Assembly: GCF_014229245.1 (NCBI RefSeq)
Contig: NZ_JAARZJ010000005.1
Coordinates: 119,054-183,053 of the forward strand
Reading direction: 5' to 3'
From: Listeria farberi
Lineage (GTDB): Bacteria; Bacillota; Bacilli; Lactobacillales; Listeriaceae
DNA: 64,000 nt
Shown here: positions 29,074 to 37,738 of the stretch, piece by piece
Layout: the number at the start of each line of letters is the position of its first letter
Numbering within the stretch: position 1 is the stretch's first letter
Position numbers and translations under genes: made by a program
Notes under the pieces: generated by a model
Database searches by the model: none
Told to the model about the DNA's origin: nothing
The model's input: the letters and a program-made list of their open reading frames with translations, nothing else

Positions 29074-30261
29074 TTATTCATTAAGTAGATTAAAGGTATC
29101 TGCGGCTTCTTGATCAACTTCTTTTAAAACGTGAGCGTAAATATTCATGGTTGTTTGATAATCTTTATGCCCTAGGCGCATTTGAACGGTTTTAACAGAA
29201 GCTCCGTTTGTTAGTAGGTAGGTGGCAGATGTATGGCGTAAATCATGGAATCTAATATATCTTAAATGATGCCTTTCAATAAATCTTTTCCAGCGCTGTC
29301 TTAAGCTACTAGGACGTAAAGGTTTGCCAACTTCATTGGAAAATAAAAAGTGATGATTATTCCATTCCCATAGATTACCAGCCATTTTTTTATCTTCTAA
29401 TCGGGAAGAAATATATTTTTTTAATAGCTCATTAACAAACTGTGGATGCGAAATAGTTTTAGCGATACCATTCTTGGTTGTATTTTGAACTTTGATTCCT
29501 TGTTTATTTAATTCAATAATAGTTTGTTGGAAAGTAGTGGTAGATTGTTGTATATCAATATGCGCTATTTCTACAGCGGCAATTTCTCCTTCTCTTGCTC
29601 CGTCAATAACAGCAAGATACATGATAAGTTGCCAGTCAATAGGCTCTTGCTTAATAGCATTCATTAACTTTTTAAATTCTTCTATATTGTAGTTATCATT
29701 TCTTTTTTTGTTGGTAGCTCCTCTTGTTTGTATTTTTAATTTTTCAGCAGGATTACTTTGAATAAAGCCCCATTCAACGGCAGTTTTGAAGACAGATTTT
29801 ATTGCAAAAAGTATACTTTTTTGCGTGCTGAGGGATATTTCTTTCTTGCCTGTGTCAGATTGATTTGTGTGTTTATCACGCCTAGAAATATCATTGATAA
29901 TATTAACGATGAAAATGGGTTTCACATTGGCGAGTTGGGTTCCACCGATTTTGGGGATGAATCTATTTTCAATAATACTTAAGTAGAGTTCGGCAGTTTT
30001 AGGGGCTTTATTTTTTTGTATATGCTTTGGAAACCATTCATTGTAAACAAAATTGCTAAAAGTGATTTTTTCAGGTGTAAAATAATTGATTGCTTCCATT
30101 TCGGAAATAAAGTCATTTAATTCTTTTTCTCTAATTCGTCCATTTTTAGAATAAGTCATTTTTGCTTTGCGAATAGGACTACCATTTTTATCATAACCAA
30201 TAGTAACCCGCATTCGCCAGCCATTTTTATATATTCCAATGGTGCCTTTAAGTCGTTTCAT
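29074..30261 (-). CDS. int: Tyrosine-recombinase integrase of the ICE
   Basis: 395 residues. The N-terminal arm-binding domain (~1-60, basic with YKNGWRMRV) is followed by a core-binding domain (~65-165) and a catalytic domain (~180-390). Catalytic residues visible: Arg in DGAREGE, HDLRH (His-x-x-Arg), His in LGHKDYQTT and the Tyr in NIYAHV. ATG with AGGAGG. It faces the tRNA-Lys attachment site as in many phage and ICE left ends. Confidence 0.95.
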   Translation of the reverse strand: MKRLKGTIGIYKNGWRMRVTIGYDKNGSPIRKAKMTYSKNGRIREKELNDFISEMEAINYFTPEKITFSNFVYNEWFPKHIQKNKAPKTAELYLSIIENRFIPKIGGTQLANVKPIFIVNIINDISRRDKHTNQSDTGKKEISLSTQKSILFAIKSVFKTAVEWGFIQSNPAEKLKIQTRGATNKKRNDNYNIEEFKKLMNAIKQEPIDWQLIMYLAVIDGAREGEIAAVEIAHIDIQQSTTTFQQTIIELNKQGIKVQNTTKNGIAKTISHPQFVNELLKKYISSRLEDKKMAGNLWEWNNHHFLFSNEVGKPLRPSSLRQRWKRFIERHHLRYIRFHDLRHTSATYLLTNGASVKTVQMRLGHKDYQTTMNIYAHVLKEVDQEAADTFNLLNE

Positions 30262-30295
30262 AATAAGTATCCTCCTAAGGGGAATGTAAGTTCTT

Positions 30296-30742
30296 TTATG
30301 GTTGGGAAAATTTTATGAATATTTGCATATTATAAGGGATACCACATTCTTGGGTGATGCTTTCAGTTGTTGTGTCATAAATTTTTTCAGTAAGTCTGTA
30401 AAAAGCTAATAATTTCGTAGCGAATTCATTAGCTTCACGCTCATATCGTCCAAGGACTTGATATGTAGAATATTCAATGAAAAACTGGCTATTTTCTTCG
30501 TGAAGTAAACAATGCCCTAGCTCATGTGCACACACGAACATTCTTTTGTTTTCTTCAAGTTGTTTGTTCAGAATAATGTGTGTTTCATTCAAATAATCAA
30601 TAATAATTCTATCCCCATCTATAGTGGAAGGAAGTTCTCTTTCAGTTACAAAAAAGCCAAGAACGTCAGCAATCTCATAAGGATTATTTGTATTAAGTGA
30701 GTTAACTAAATCATTCACAAGATCGGTAATATATCTACTCAA
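30296..30742 (-). CDS. ImmA/IrrE-type zinc metallopeptidase
   Basis: 148 residues with the zincin motif HELGH (CAHELGHCLLHEE) and a downstream Glu-rich helix (REANEFATKLL) that provides the third ligand. TTG start preceded by GGAG. In ICEBs1 and many prophages ImmA cleaves the neighbouring repressor ImmR upon DNA damage or cell-cell signals to release the element. It is adjacent to an ImmR-like gene, so the same circuit is likely (inference). Confidence 0.88.
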   Translation of the reverse strand: MSRYITDLVNDLVNSLNTNNPYEIADVLGFFVTERELPSTIDGDRIIIDYLNETHIILNKQLEENKRMFVCAHELGHCLLHEENSQFFIEYSTYQVLGRYEREANEFATKLLAFYRLTEKIYDTTTESITQECGIPYNMQIFIKFSQP

Positions 30743-30784
30743 TAAAAATACTCCTATCTGTATGGTGTTTTCATTCGATATTAA

Positions 30785-31177
30785 CTAACCTCTATTTTTC
30801 TTTTTGTGTTCTTCAAGGCGTTCCCAGAATAATCCTTCGAGAAATCCCTTTAATTGTAATTCATCTGCTTTGGTGAGTTTTACTCCGCTGTAACGCATTT
30901 CGTGATTAGATTCAAGGAATTTACCTAGTTCTAAAATATCTTGCTCATTTGCCCATTCTGGAGGATTAGTATCTAAATAAGGGTGTTCTGTTCTTGCTAA
31001 AAGGTAATCAGTGGAGACATTGAAGTAATCTGCAACTTTTTGTAATTTATCTGAAGAGGGATTATTTTTTTTCCAGGAATATATAGAGTTTTTACCAAAT
31101 CCTACTTCTTCTTCCAAGCGAGAAACCGTAATCCCTCTTTTTTTACAAAGTTCTTTAACTCTTTCAAACGTAGTCAT
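30785..31177 (-). CDS. ImmR-like HTH repressor
   Basis: 130 residues. The start at 31177 has AAGGATGG nine bases upstream; a longer frame (to 31309) covers the promoter region and is rejected. An HTH_XRE domain fills residues 1-65 (ERVKELCKKRGITVSRLEEE, then WKKNNPSSDKLQKVADYFNV, and STDYLLA). The C-terminal part is acidic and likely the ImmA cleavage or dimer region. Divergent from the excisionase-like gene, so it can control both sides. Confidence 0.88.
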   Translation of the reverse strand: MTTFERVKELCKKRGITVSRLEEEVGFGKNSIYSWKKNNPSSDKLQKVADYFNVSTDYLLARTEHPYLDTNPPEWANEQDILELGKFLESNHEMRYSGVKLTKADELQLKGFLEGLFWERLEEHKKKNRG

Positions 31178-31270
31178 AGCAACCATCCTTAGTAACTTCA
31201 AACACGAAATTAAAGAAATGTGTAGAAAAACTTGTTGACGATTAAATAAATCTTTAATATAATGATTGTA

Positions 31271-31419
31271 AGTTAAATATTCCGCTCTAATGCACAATGA
31301 AAAAAGCATGATGAATCAACGTTTCCCGACGTTTTATAGATTTCATTGCGTTTATTTCGGTATGTATATATTCTACAATATTCTTTAATTTTTGTCAATT
31401 GAGTACGGAATATTTAACT
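31271..31419. promoter_or_regulatory. Divergent control region with a 14-base inverted operator pair
   Basis: AGTTAAATATTCCG (31271-31284) is repeated exactly on the other strand at 31406-31419, 121 bases apart, in the AT-rich gap between the repressor and the excisionase-like gene. Best reading: two operators for the ImmR-like repressor, perhaps joined by looping. No single promoter is convincing. Confidence 0.65.
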
Positions 31420-31443
31420 AATTTAATAGAAAAAGTGGTGTAT

Positions 31444-31626
31444 ATGAAAGAAGTGATGAGAGTGAAAGAAGTTGCTGAATATTTAGGTGTTAGTGAACAA
31501 ACAATTTATCATTGGAGTATCTATGCAGGATTGCCAAGCCGGAAAGTCAATAATCGCATTCGCTTATTTAATCGAACACAAATAGATGATTGGGTATCAC
31601 AGGGGTTTAATTTGATGAAACAGTAA
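31444..31626 (+). CDS. Excisionase-like HTH protein
   Basis: 60 residues with an excisionase-family (HTH_17, MerR-like) fold: VKEVAEYLGVSEQTIYHWSI, then RLFNRTQIDDWV. I start at ATG 31444; a TTG at 31399 in the same frame has no ribosome site and lies in an operator. Likely directs excision with the integrase and/or activates the early operon. Confidence 0.8.
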   Translation: MKEVMRVKEVAEYLGVSEQTIYHWSIYAGLPSRKVNNRIRLFNRTQIDDWVSQGFNLMKQ

Positions 31627-31645
31627 GATAGAGAGGATGTTCCTG

Positions 31646-32095
31646 ATGAAATTAGATAGGTGCTTAATGGAGATAGGTGTTAAATATACTCCTACAAAAC
31701 AAGAAGTATATTCATTAACTATAGTTGAAGATAATTTAGATGCGGCAATAAAATTCGCGAAAAGTAAAACCATTATGAATTTAAAGCAAAAAAATTTTTC
31801 TTTTGAACGCGTTTTTTTGCGAGGTTATAAGTACATCGGTTCGGAAGAAAGAACGAATTATGATTATTTTGTAGAGTTGAAACAAAAGGGAGTAAGGCAG
31901 AAGAGGATTATGCGTCAATTAAACTTAAAGTATCCAGAGTATCTATATTTTGATAACTTCTATCAAGGCAAAACCAAAAAACTTACATATCAAAAATATT
32001 TATACGTTAAAAACTTTATGAAAGATGATCAGATAAGAAAGAGATATAAAATTCCAAAAATCGAATTTGAGCGATTCTTAAATTCACATCTATAA
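31646..32095 (+). CDS. Hypothetical protein, possible transcription regulator
   Basis: 149 residues, basic, not recognised. ATG at 31646 is 9 bases after GAGAGG; an ATG at 31637 is directly on the ribosome site. The region KQKGVRQKRIMRQLNLKYPEYL could be a helix-turn-helix (the KGVRQKRI part looks like helix 1), but I cannot assign a family. Follows the excisionase-like gene by 19 bases, so probably the same operon and a control role. Confidence 0.6.
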   Translation: MKLDRCLMEIGVKYTPTKQEVYSLTIVEDNLDAAIKFAKSKTIMNLKQKNFSFERVFLRGYKYIGSEERTNYDYFVELKQKGVRQKRIMRQLNLKYPEYLYFDNFYQGKTKKLTYQKYLYVKNFMKDDQIRKRYKIPKIEFERFLNSHL

Positions 32096-32492
32096 CAAAC
32101 GCTTAAATATCTATGGGGAGCACTTCAATAAGTTAGTCAATCCGTTTTAATTTATTGCCCCTTTATCAAGATGCATGCGGCTCGCTAGTTAGATGACACG
32201 AAACGATATAGTTTTAACTTATCGTGAGAAAACATAAGCGGTTGGGCGGTTTCTTACAAGCTTTTTAGTTTATAGATTAAAAGGGGATTTTATGTGTATG
32301 TGAAGAAATAGAAAAATAAAAAGGTAGTGGATAGTTGTCTGATAAAAGTTCAAAGACACAGAAAACAAAATCTCCTTAATATAAGCAACTAAAAAAACAA
32401 GAAAAAGTGACAAGTTAGTGAATTTTTCAATAACGATTTCTCTCTATTATCAGATGATGTATACTAAGGATAGAGAAGAGAATGTAAAAGGC
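32096..32492. other. Gene-free AT-rich region before the hairpin array
   Basis: No open frame with a ribosome site. A TATACT box at 32460-32465, about 30 bases before the first hairpin unit, could be its -10 element, though no clear -35 is seen. Confidence 0.5.
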
Positions 32493-32603
32493 CTACGTTT
32501 GGACAGAGGTAGAGCGGAAACTCTATCTTTGGCCAAAGGAAAATCCCTTATATAGAACTTATTAGAAATGGCAGAGGTTATTCCCCGCTCTGCCCAAGCG
32601 TAG
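32493..32603 (+). ncRNA. Hairpin unit A1
   Basis: Outer stem CTACGTTTGGACAGAG / CTCTGCCCAAGCGTAG, one mismatch. Inner hairpin TAGAG-CGGAAA-CTCTA. Alternative inner stem GGCAGAG / CTCTGCC with the loop GTTATTCCCCG. Strand assigned from the neighbouring operon direction; transcription not proven. Confidence 0.65.
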
Positions 32604-32643
32604 CTGGTAAAATATTGCGGCTTTGAAAAGAACGGCGCAAAAA

Positions 32644-32750
32644 AGCTATCTTTAGACAGAGATAGAGCGGAAACTCGAATCTCTGAGCTTAAAACACAGT
32701 TTTTTCAAAGATATGGCAGAGGCATTAGCTGTCTCTGTCTAAGGGTAGCT
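32644..32750 (+). ncRNA. Hairpin unit B1
   Basis: Outer stem AGCTATCTTTAGACAGAGA paired with TCTCTGTCTAAGGGTAGCT. Same inner AGAGCGGAAACTC motif, but the 3' loop lacks the CCCC stretch of type A. Confidence 0.65.
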
Positions 32751-32801
32751 AATAGAAAGTAAGATAGAAGCATTTTTTATCTGTAAATGTAAATATATAC
32801 A

Positions 32802-32915
32802 GTTGCGTTTGGACAAAGGTAGGGCGGAGAATCTATCTTCGGATAAGGAAATGCTCTTAAATAGTCGTTTTTGGAAAAGGCGGAGGAGTTGTTCCCCCCT
32901 CTGTCCAAGCATAGC
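32802..32915 (+). ncRNA. Hairpin unit A2
   Basis: Outer stem GTTGCGTTTGGAC / GTCCAAGCATAGC with three G-U pairs and one C-A mismatch; loop has TTCCCCCC. A separate 82-base hairpin (GTAGAAGTGGT / ACCACTTCTAT, 32943-33024) lies between this unit and B2. Confidence 0.6.
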
Positions 32916-33119
32916 AAAAAAGAAACCATACTTATCAACGATGTAGAAGTGGTGTTATGAACAGGTAGAGGATAGGGTAGATGAGTCGCTTCCTGGGAAA
33001 GAAATGATATAAAACCACTTCTATGTATATTTTGAATACGAACAAAATATTATCAAAATTAAATGAATATTTTTACAGTTTTAGAGCTTATGTTATTGTG
33101 AACATTAATAAAATCTCGC

Positions 33120-33231
33120 AGTTACCTTTAGACAGGGATAGAGTGGAAACTCGAATCTCTGAGCTAAAGACCACACTTTCTTCAAGACATGGCAGAGGCG
33201 CTCGCTTTGCTGTCTCTGTCTAAGGGTAGCT
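33120..33231 (+). ncRNA. Hairpin unit B2
   Basis: Outer stem AGTTACCTTTAGACAGGGA with TCTCTGTCTAAGGGTAGCT; differs from B1 at several stem sites that remain paired. Inner AGAGTGGAAACTCGAATCTC matches B1 closely. Confidence 0.65.
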
Positions 33232-33285
33232 AATACAAAACAAAGATAAAAGTACTTTTCATTAGTAAAATAAATACATACACAT

Positions 33286-33396
33286 GTAGCTGCGTTTGGA
33301 TAGAGGTAGAGTAGAAACTCTATCTTTGACTAGAAATTCCTTAGTAAAACATTCTGGCGGAGGGTGGCTGTTTCCCCTCTGTCCAAGCGTAGCTAC
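33286..33396 (+). ncRNA. Hairpin unit A3
   Basis: Outer stem GTAGCTGCGTTTGGA / TCCAAGCGTAGCTAC, 15 pairs including two G-U. Loop TTTCCCC as in type A. Ends 64 bases before the next gene. Confidence 0.65.
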
Positions 33397-33459
33397 AATG
33401 GAAAAACAAATACATGATTGTGATAAATAGAACAAATAAAAAAGAGAAGAGATGAAAAA

Positions 33460-34563
33460 ATGGATAAAAAAAGAAAGTTTATGATTGGTGTGAGTATCGC
33501 CATTGGAATAGTGATTTTAGGAGGGGGTGCGCTTGGGTTTCACTATCATAGTGTAAAAGCTGAAGAAAAGAAACAAGCAGAAGCGCAACAAGCCCAAACG
33601 AAAAAGCTACAACAAACCATTCAAACCTATCAAAAAGAAGTAAACGCCTGGTATGCAGACGATAAAAAAGAGAGCTTACAAAAAGCGACGACAGAAAAAG
33701 AAATTACTTCGATGGAAAGCCATTTAGAAAAACTGGAAGGTAAAGAGATGTCTGTCGATACAGCGGCGAAATTAAATACGCTCGTGATGGATGTTGGCTA
33801 TGCTCGTTCTATGCTCGACGCGCAAACGAAAGTGGCGAGTCTATTTGATGGAACAGGAGCGTTAGTAGAAAATGCGCAGCTAGAAGCAGCGGAAAAAGCC
33901 GTGAATAAATTAAAAGAGGTAAAATCAGTCTTCGTAGAAGCACAACAAAAACGACTAACGGAAGCGAAAAATCAAGCGAAGACGATCGAAGAAGCAACGA
34001 AAGCAGTCAATGCTTTATACACCAACGACAAACGAGAAACAGTGCAATCGAACGTAACGGAAGCGAATTATACGACCGCAAAAACAAAGGTAGCGTCGAT
34101 TAAACAAGCGAAAGCGAAGAAAACGCTATCGGATGCATTAGCCAAAGTAGAAGCAGTGCTGCAGAAACAGAAAGAATTGGCACAACAACAAGCCACAGAA
34201 CAGGCAGCGAATACGAACGATAATCAAACAACTAGCGACGACAATGCAACTTCTACTGGTGGAAATAAAACAGCGAGTAGTTATTCACCAGCTAGTGGAG
34301 ATAGTTCTAATGGAAGTAGTAGTTCGCAAGCAGGTAAATCTTCTTCCTCTTCTGCGAAGAGTGGAAGTAAATCTAGTGCGTCTGCAGGTAAATCGAAAAG
34401 CTCATCTGGCTCTTCTAAAGCAAGTGGAGGTGGTTCTGAATCGGATGGTTGGTACTCCAAATATGATGATTTAAAGCCAGGAGATAGTTGGACAGGGGAG
34501 TCGACTGATAAAGGATATATTAATGGTAAAGATGGGAATACATGGGGAACAGGCACTTGGTAA
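33460..34563 (+). CDS. Membrane-anchored extracellular coiled-coil/Ser-rich protein
   Basis: 367 residues, unrecognised. Lys-rich N-terminus, one transmembrane helix (~8-28, MIGVSIAIGIVILGGGALGF), then an external helical region with two similar modules: QTYQKEVNAWYADDKKESLQ and KTIEEATKAVNALYTNDKRE. A low-complexity Ser/Gly/Lys stalk follows (~250-330), then a compact aromatic tail (GWYSKYDDL to GTWGTGTW). No LPXTG. First gene of the transfer region; terminator behind it. Likely a surface or stalk factor for mating contact (inference). Confidence 0.65.
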   Translation: MDKKRKFMIGVSIAIGIVILGGGALGFHYHSVKAEEKKQAEAQQAQTKKLQQTIQTYQKEVNAWYADDKKESLQKATTEKEITSMESHLEKLEGKEMSVDTAAKLNTLVMDVGYARSMLDAQTKVASLFDGTGALVENAQLEAAEKAVNKLKEVKSVFVEAQQKRLTEAKNQAKTIEEATKAVNALYTNDKRETVQSNVTEANYTTAKTKVASIKQAKAKKTLSDALAKVEAVLQKQKELAQQQATEQAANTNDNQTTSDDNATSTGGNKTASSYSPASGDSSNGSSSSQAGKSSSSSAKSGSKSSASAGKSKSSSGSSKASGGGSESDGWYSKYDDLKPGDSWTGESTDKGYINGKDGNTWGTGTW

Positions 34564-34584
34564 TATGAAATAAAACTAAATAAA

Positions 34585-34620
34585 AAAGACACTTTTCAAT
34601 CGTGAAGAGTGTCTTTTTTT
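34585..34620 (+). terminator. Terminator after the coiled-coil protein gene
   Basis: AAAGACACTTTT / AAGAGTGTCTTT with T7. Confidence 0.88.
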
Positions 34621-34720
34621 GTACAGAAAAGAGGTGGAAAGGATGAAAATTCGTTCTCCAACAGGATTATATACAGAATAAATAAACTATAAAAATACAA
34701 ATTTGGAGGTAATTTTAACT

Positions 34721-37651
34721 ATGTATAAAAATTTAAGTAAATGGCTGTCGTTGTGTTTGGCAGCCATTATTTTTGTGTCTACTATTTTAACACCTTCTCA
34801 CCAAGCCCTTGCGGCAGAGTTTGGAGAAGGACTAGATGCCAGTCAGATTTTCAGTTCTAATGGCACAGAGAAAACAGAAGCGGAAGAAGAGGCATTGAAA
34901 AAAGGCGTTTTAAAATCTAAAAACACTCGTGCTTCAGCTACAGTTGTTTACTTGGGACAAGTCAATTATGGTGGAAGTATTGTGGGTCATTTTGAAGTGG
35001 ATGGGGAACAGGCTTTTTGTATTGAACATCCAAAACCAACTCCGCCAACAGGGACTCCCAATAATGGAGGAACTATTTACAATAATGATCAAATTGCTGC
35101 TACTTTATATTATGGGATTAATGGAGATGGGAATATCTTTGGCTCAGACTGGGCACGAGGAACCGTGGTCACATCATTAGTACTAAGTGAAATGTATATG
35201 GGCTCTTATCAAGGGGGTTCTAGTATTGCAGGTTATGCTGAATTGAAAGCGAAAGCTCTCGCAGGTGATTATCCGGATTCAGCTGCGAATTTCTCTCAAA
35301 CTACTGTAGATTCTGAAATCAATAGTAATGTTCAACGAAGTGAAACGATTAGGTTAAACGCAGATACGCGTAATAGATTCTCCTTTTCGTTACCGAGCCA
35401 GGTCACTTTTAAGAATGTGACTACAGGGCAAACACAAACAGGTGGAACGGTCACAATCAAAGGTGGCGATTCTTTTTATCTGACAGCTCCCCTAACGTAT
35501 AATACTAACTACGTTTCCGGAAATTTACGTGGTTCATTAAAAGAATTTTCTCCTATTTTATATCGAATGACGAATGATAGCTATCAAAAATTGGTAAAAG
35601 GAAGATGGTATGATCCATCCTTCACTATCGCATTTACAGCAAAATTCAGAGCACGTACCGGTTCTGTAGAAATCACGAAAAAAGGGTCGGATGGTAAACT
35701 CTTACCTGGCGCACAATACGATGTGAAAAATAGTGCCGGTCAAGTGGTCGCACATGTGACAACGAATGCGAACGGAAAAATCAAAGTGAATGATTTACTC
35801 CAAGGGAATTATACCGTCACAGAAACCAGAGCGCCAGCCGGCTATACCATTAACCGTACACCACAAAACATCACGATTACTGCTGGTCAAACGGCGTATA
35901 TGACGTTTGAAAATAAACAAGTATTTTTCCAAGTGAAATTGAAAAAACAAGATGCAGAAACAGACGATGACGCGCAGGGAGATGCGACGTTGGTAGGTGC
36001 GCGATACGGCATTTACTCCGATGCGGCAGCGACGGATCTATTAACTGAAGTAACGATTGGGACTGATTTAACAGCTCTTTCCAATAAAATCGCCTTAAAT
36101 GGCGCTTCTCGCACGGTATATGTAAAAGAAATCCAAGCGCCGGTTGGCTATAACTTAGATCCAACCGTGCATACCGTTCGTGTGGATCAAACAAATGATA
36201 CCACCGAAGTCTTTGTGGCGAACGTAACGGCTAGCGATCGCGTGATCAAAGGTGGATTTGATCTTATCAAATTCGCGAATAAACCATTACTACAAAGTAC
36301 GCTTGCTAGTCTTCCAGATGGCCAAAAACAAGCGCTCGTTGGTGCAGAATTCACAGCGAAACTAAAATCGACGGGTGTTGTCGCACAAACGCAAACAACG
36401 GATCTCGATGGAAAAGCATCTTTCCAAAACCTTCCATACGGAACCTATGTGGTGAGCGAAACCGTGACCCCAATCGGCTACAAGCCTGTCGCAGATTTTG
36501 AAGTAACCATTTCTGAACAAGGGCAACAATTCCACTATATCTTAGAAGATAAAGTCATCGAAGCGAAAGTAAAAATCGTCAAAAAAGACAAAGAAACAGG
36601 GAAAGTGATTCCACTCGCTGGCGCGACATTTAAAGTGAAAGATAGCGAAGGGAACTTTATTTCGCAACATATTAACTACCCTACAGAAAGAGATTTAACC
36701 GAGTTTACCACTGCGGCTGACGGCACGTTGGTGTTACCAGAAACGTTAGTCTACGGCGATTACACCTTAGTGGAAGTGAAAGCGCCGAATGGTTATTTAC
36801 TTAACCGAGAAGAAATCAACTTCACTATTAGTGAGGAACATGATGGGAATAGGATCACGCTAGCCTTCAGCGATATGGCTGCGAAAGGAAAAGTCAAAGG
36901 AGTCAAAACCAAAGAAGTGATCGATACCGCAAAATCCACACAAGATAAAATTGTGTACAAACACGTTCCTGCAGCCGGTATTAAGTTTAATATTGTCGCT
37001 AAAGAAAACATCGTAACTCCAGATGGTACGGTTCGAGTGAAAGCAGGCAAAGTAGTGGATCAGGTGACCACTGATGCGAAAGGTGTTTTTAAGTCCAATA
37101 AAGAATTATATCTCGGCAGTTATCAATTAGTGGAAACCAATACACCAAAAGAATACCGTGATTTAACGCCGGTATCCTTCCAATTAACGTATAAGAATGA
37201 CCAAACAAACATCGTTTGGGCCAACGTATCCGTTCAAAATAAATTGAAAAAAGGTACCGTGGAAATTTCTAAAAAGGATCTCACGGGGGAAGAAGAACTA
37301 CCAGGAGCGACGCTAAATGTGAAAGGGAAAGACATCGATGTGACATGGGTTTCTGGTAAACAAGCGAAGAAATATACGCTTCCTGAAGGCAATTACACGC
37401 TAACGGAAAAAATTCCTAATCCAGGCTACAAACTGAATACTAATACTATCACATTTACGGTGAAAGATGGGAAAGTAACAAAAACAGTGATGCATAATGA
37501 AAAAATCCCAACGCCAATGAAAAAAGGATTCCTACCAACGACAGGGGATAGTTCATTAGATTTACTATTATATAGTTTAGGAACGATTCTTCTTGCGCTA
37601 GGCGTTTATTTGCTTGTGCAAAATAGAAAACAGCGTTGGAATAAAGAGTAA
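34721..37651 (+). CDS. LPXTG-anchored adhesin with thioester domain and SpaA/Cna-B repeats
   Basis: 976-residue surface protein. ATG 34721 lies 14 bases after GGAGG. Signal peptide (~1-32). N-terminal TQXA-type thioester domain (~45-230) with Cys in AFCIEHPKP, a fold that can bond covalently to host or cell ligands. Then six SpaA/Cna-B-type isopeptide modules, each opening with a Lys-rich strand (GSVEITKKGS, FQVKLKKQD, GGFDLIKFAN, AKVKIVKKDK, GKVKGVKTKE, GTVEISKKDL). It ends with LPTTGD, a hydrophobic helix and basic tail for sortase A. Likely an adhesin helping mating-pair contact, carried by the ICE. Confidence 0.93.
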   Translation: MYKNLSKWLSLCLAAIIFVSTILTPSHQALAAEFGEGLDASQIFSSNGTEKTEAEEEALKKGVLKSKNTRASATVVYLGQVNYGGSIVGHFEVDGEQAFCIEHPKPTPPTGTPNNGGTIYNNDQIAATLYYGINGDGNIFGSDWARGTVVTSLVLSEMYMGSYQGGSSIAGYAELKAKALAGDYPDSAANFSQTTVDSEINSNVQRSETIRLNADTRNRFSFSLPSQVTFKNVTTGQTQTGGTVTIKGGDSFYLTAPLTYNTNYVSGNLRGSLKEFSPILYRMTNDSYQKLVKGRWYDPSFTIAFTAKFRARTGSVEITKKGSDGKLLPGAQYDVKNSAGQVVAHVTTNANGKIKVNDLLQGNYTVTETRAPAGYTINRTPQNITITAGQTAYMTFENKQVFFQVKLKKQDAETDDDAQGDATLVGARYGIYSDAAATDLLTEVTIGTDLTALSNKIALNGASRTVYVKEIQAPVGYNLDPTVHTVRVDQTNDTTEVFVANVTASDRVIKGGFDLIKFANKPLLQSTLASLPDGQKQALVGAEFTAKLKSTGVVAQTQTTDLDGKASFQNLPYGTYVVSETVTPIGYKPVADFEVTISEQGQQFHYILEDKVIEAKVKIVKKDKETGKVIPLAGATFKVKDSEGNFISQHINYPTERDLTEFTTAADGTLVLPETLVYGDYTLVEVKAPNGYLLNREEINFTISEEHDGNRITLAFSDMAAKGKVKGVKTKEVIDTAKSTQDKIVYKHVPAAGIKFNIVAKENIVTPDGTVRVKAGKVVDQVTTDAKGVFKSNKELYLGSYQLVETNTPKEYRDLTPVSFQLTYKNDQTNIVWANVSVQNKLKKGTVEISKKDLTGEEELPGATLNVKGKDIDVTWVSGKQAKKYTLPEGNYTLTEKIPNPGYKLNTNTITFTVKDGKVTKTVMHNEKIPTPMKKGFLPTTGDSSLDLLLYSLGTILLALGVYLLVQNRKQRWNKE

Positions 37652-37738
37652 GTAAGCATAAAGAAAATAGGAAAAGAGGGGAATAGCGCTTCCTCTCTTT
37701 GTCCAGGAACTTTATTTCAAAAGGAAAGGAGCGAAGGA

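Larger units (their letters stand above)
32493..33396 (+). repeat. Array of five ~110-nt structured hairpin units (A-B-A-B-A)
   Basis: Five units of 107-114 bases, each closed by long complementary ends (AGCTA-rich tip, then TTTGGACAGAG or TTTAGACAGAG). Each carries the inner motif GAG-YGGAAA-CTC, a small hairpin, or a variant of it, and an inner GGCRGAG segment able to pair with the same 3' arm as the outer stem. Two types alternate. Changes between copies preserve pairing through G-U wobbles, which argues for selection on RNA structure. No protein frame is conserved across them. Confidence 0.88.

Noticed and set aside
31178..31309. Longer start for the ImmR-like repressor
   Set aside because: The 44 extra codons cover the divergent promoter/operator region and lack a ribosome site; the ATG at 31177 has a strong one.
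33023..33223. 66-codon plus-strand frame overlapping hairpin unit B2
   Set aside because: No ribosome site, and it runs through the structured repeat; the frame is not kept in the sister unit B1.
32493..33396. CRISPR array reading of the five repeated units
   Set aside because: Units are ~110 nt, self-complementary throughout and of two types; there are no short identical repeats with unique 30-40 nt spacers, and no cas genes nearby.
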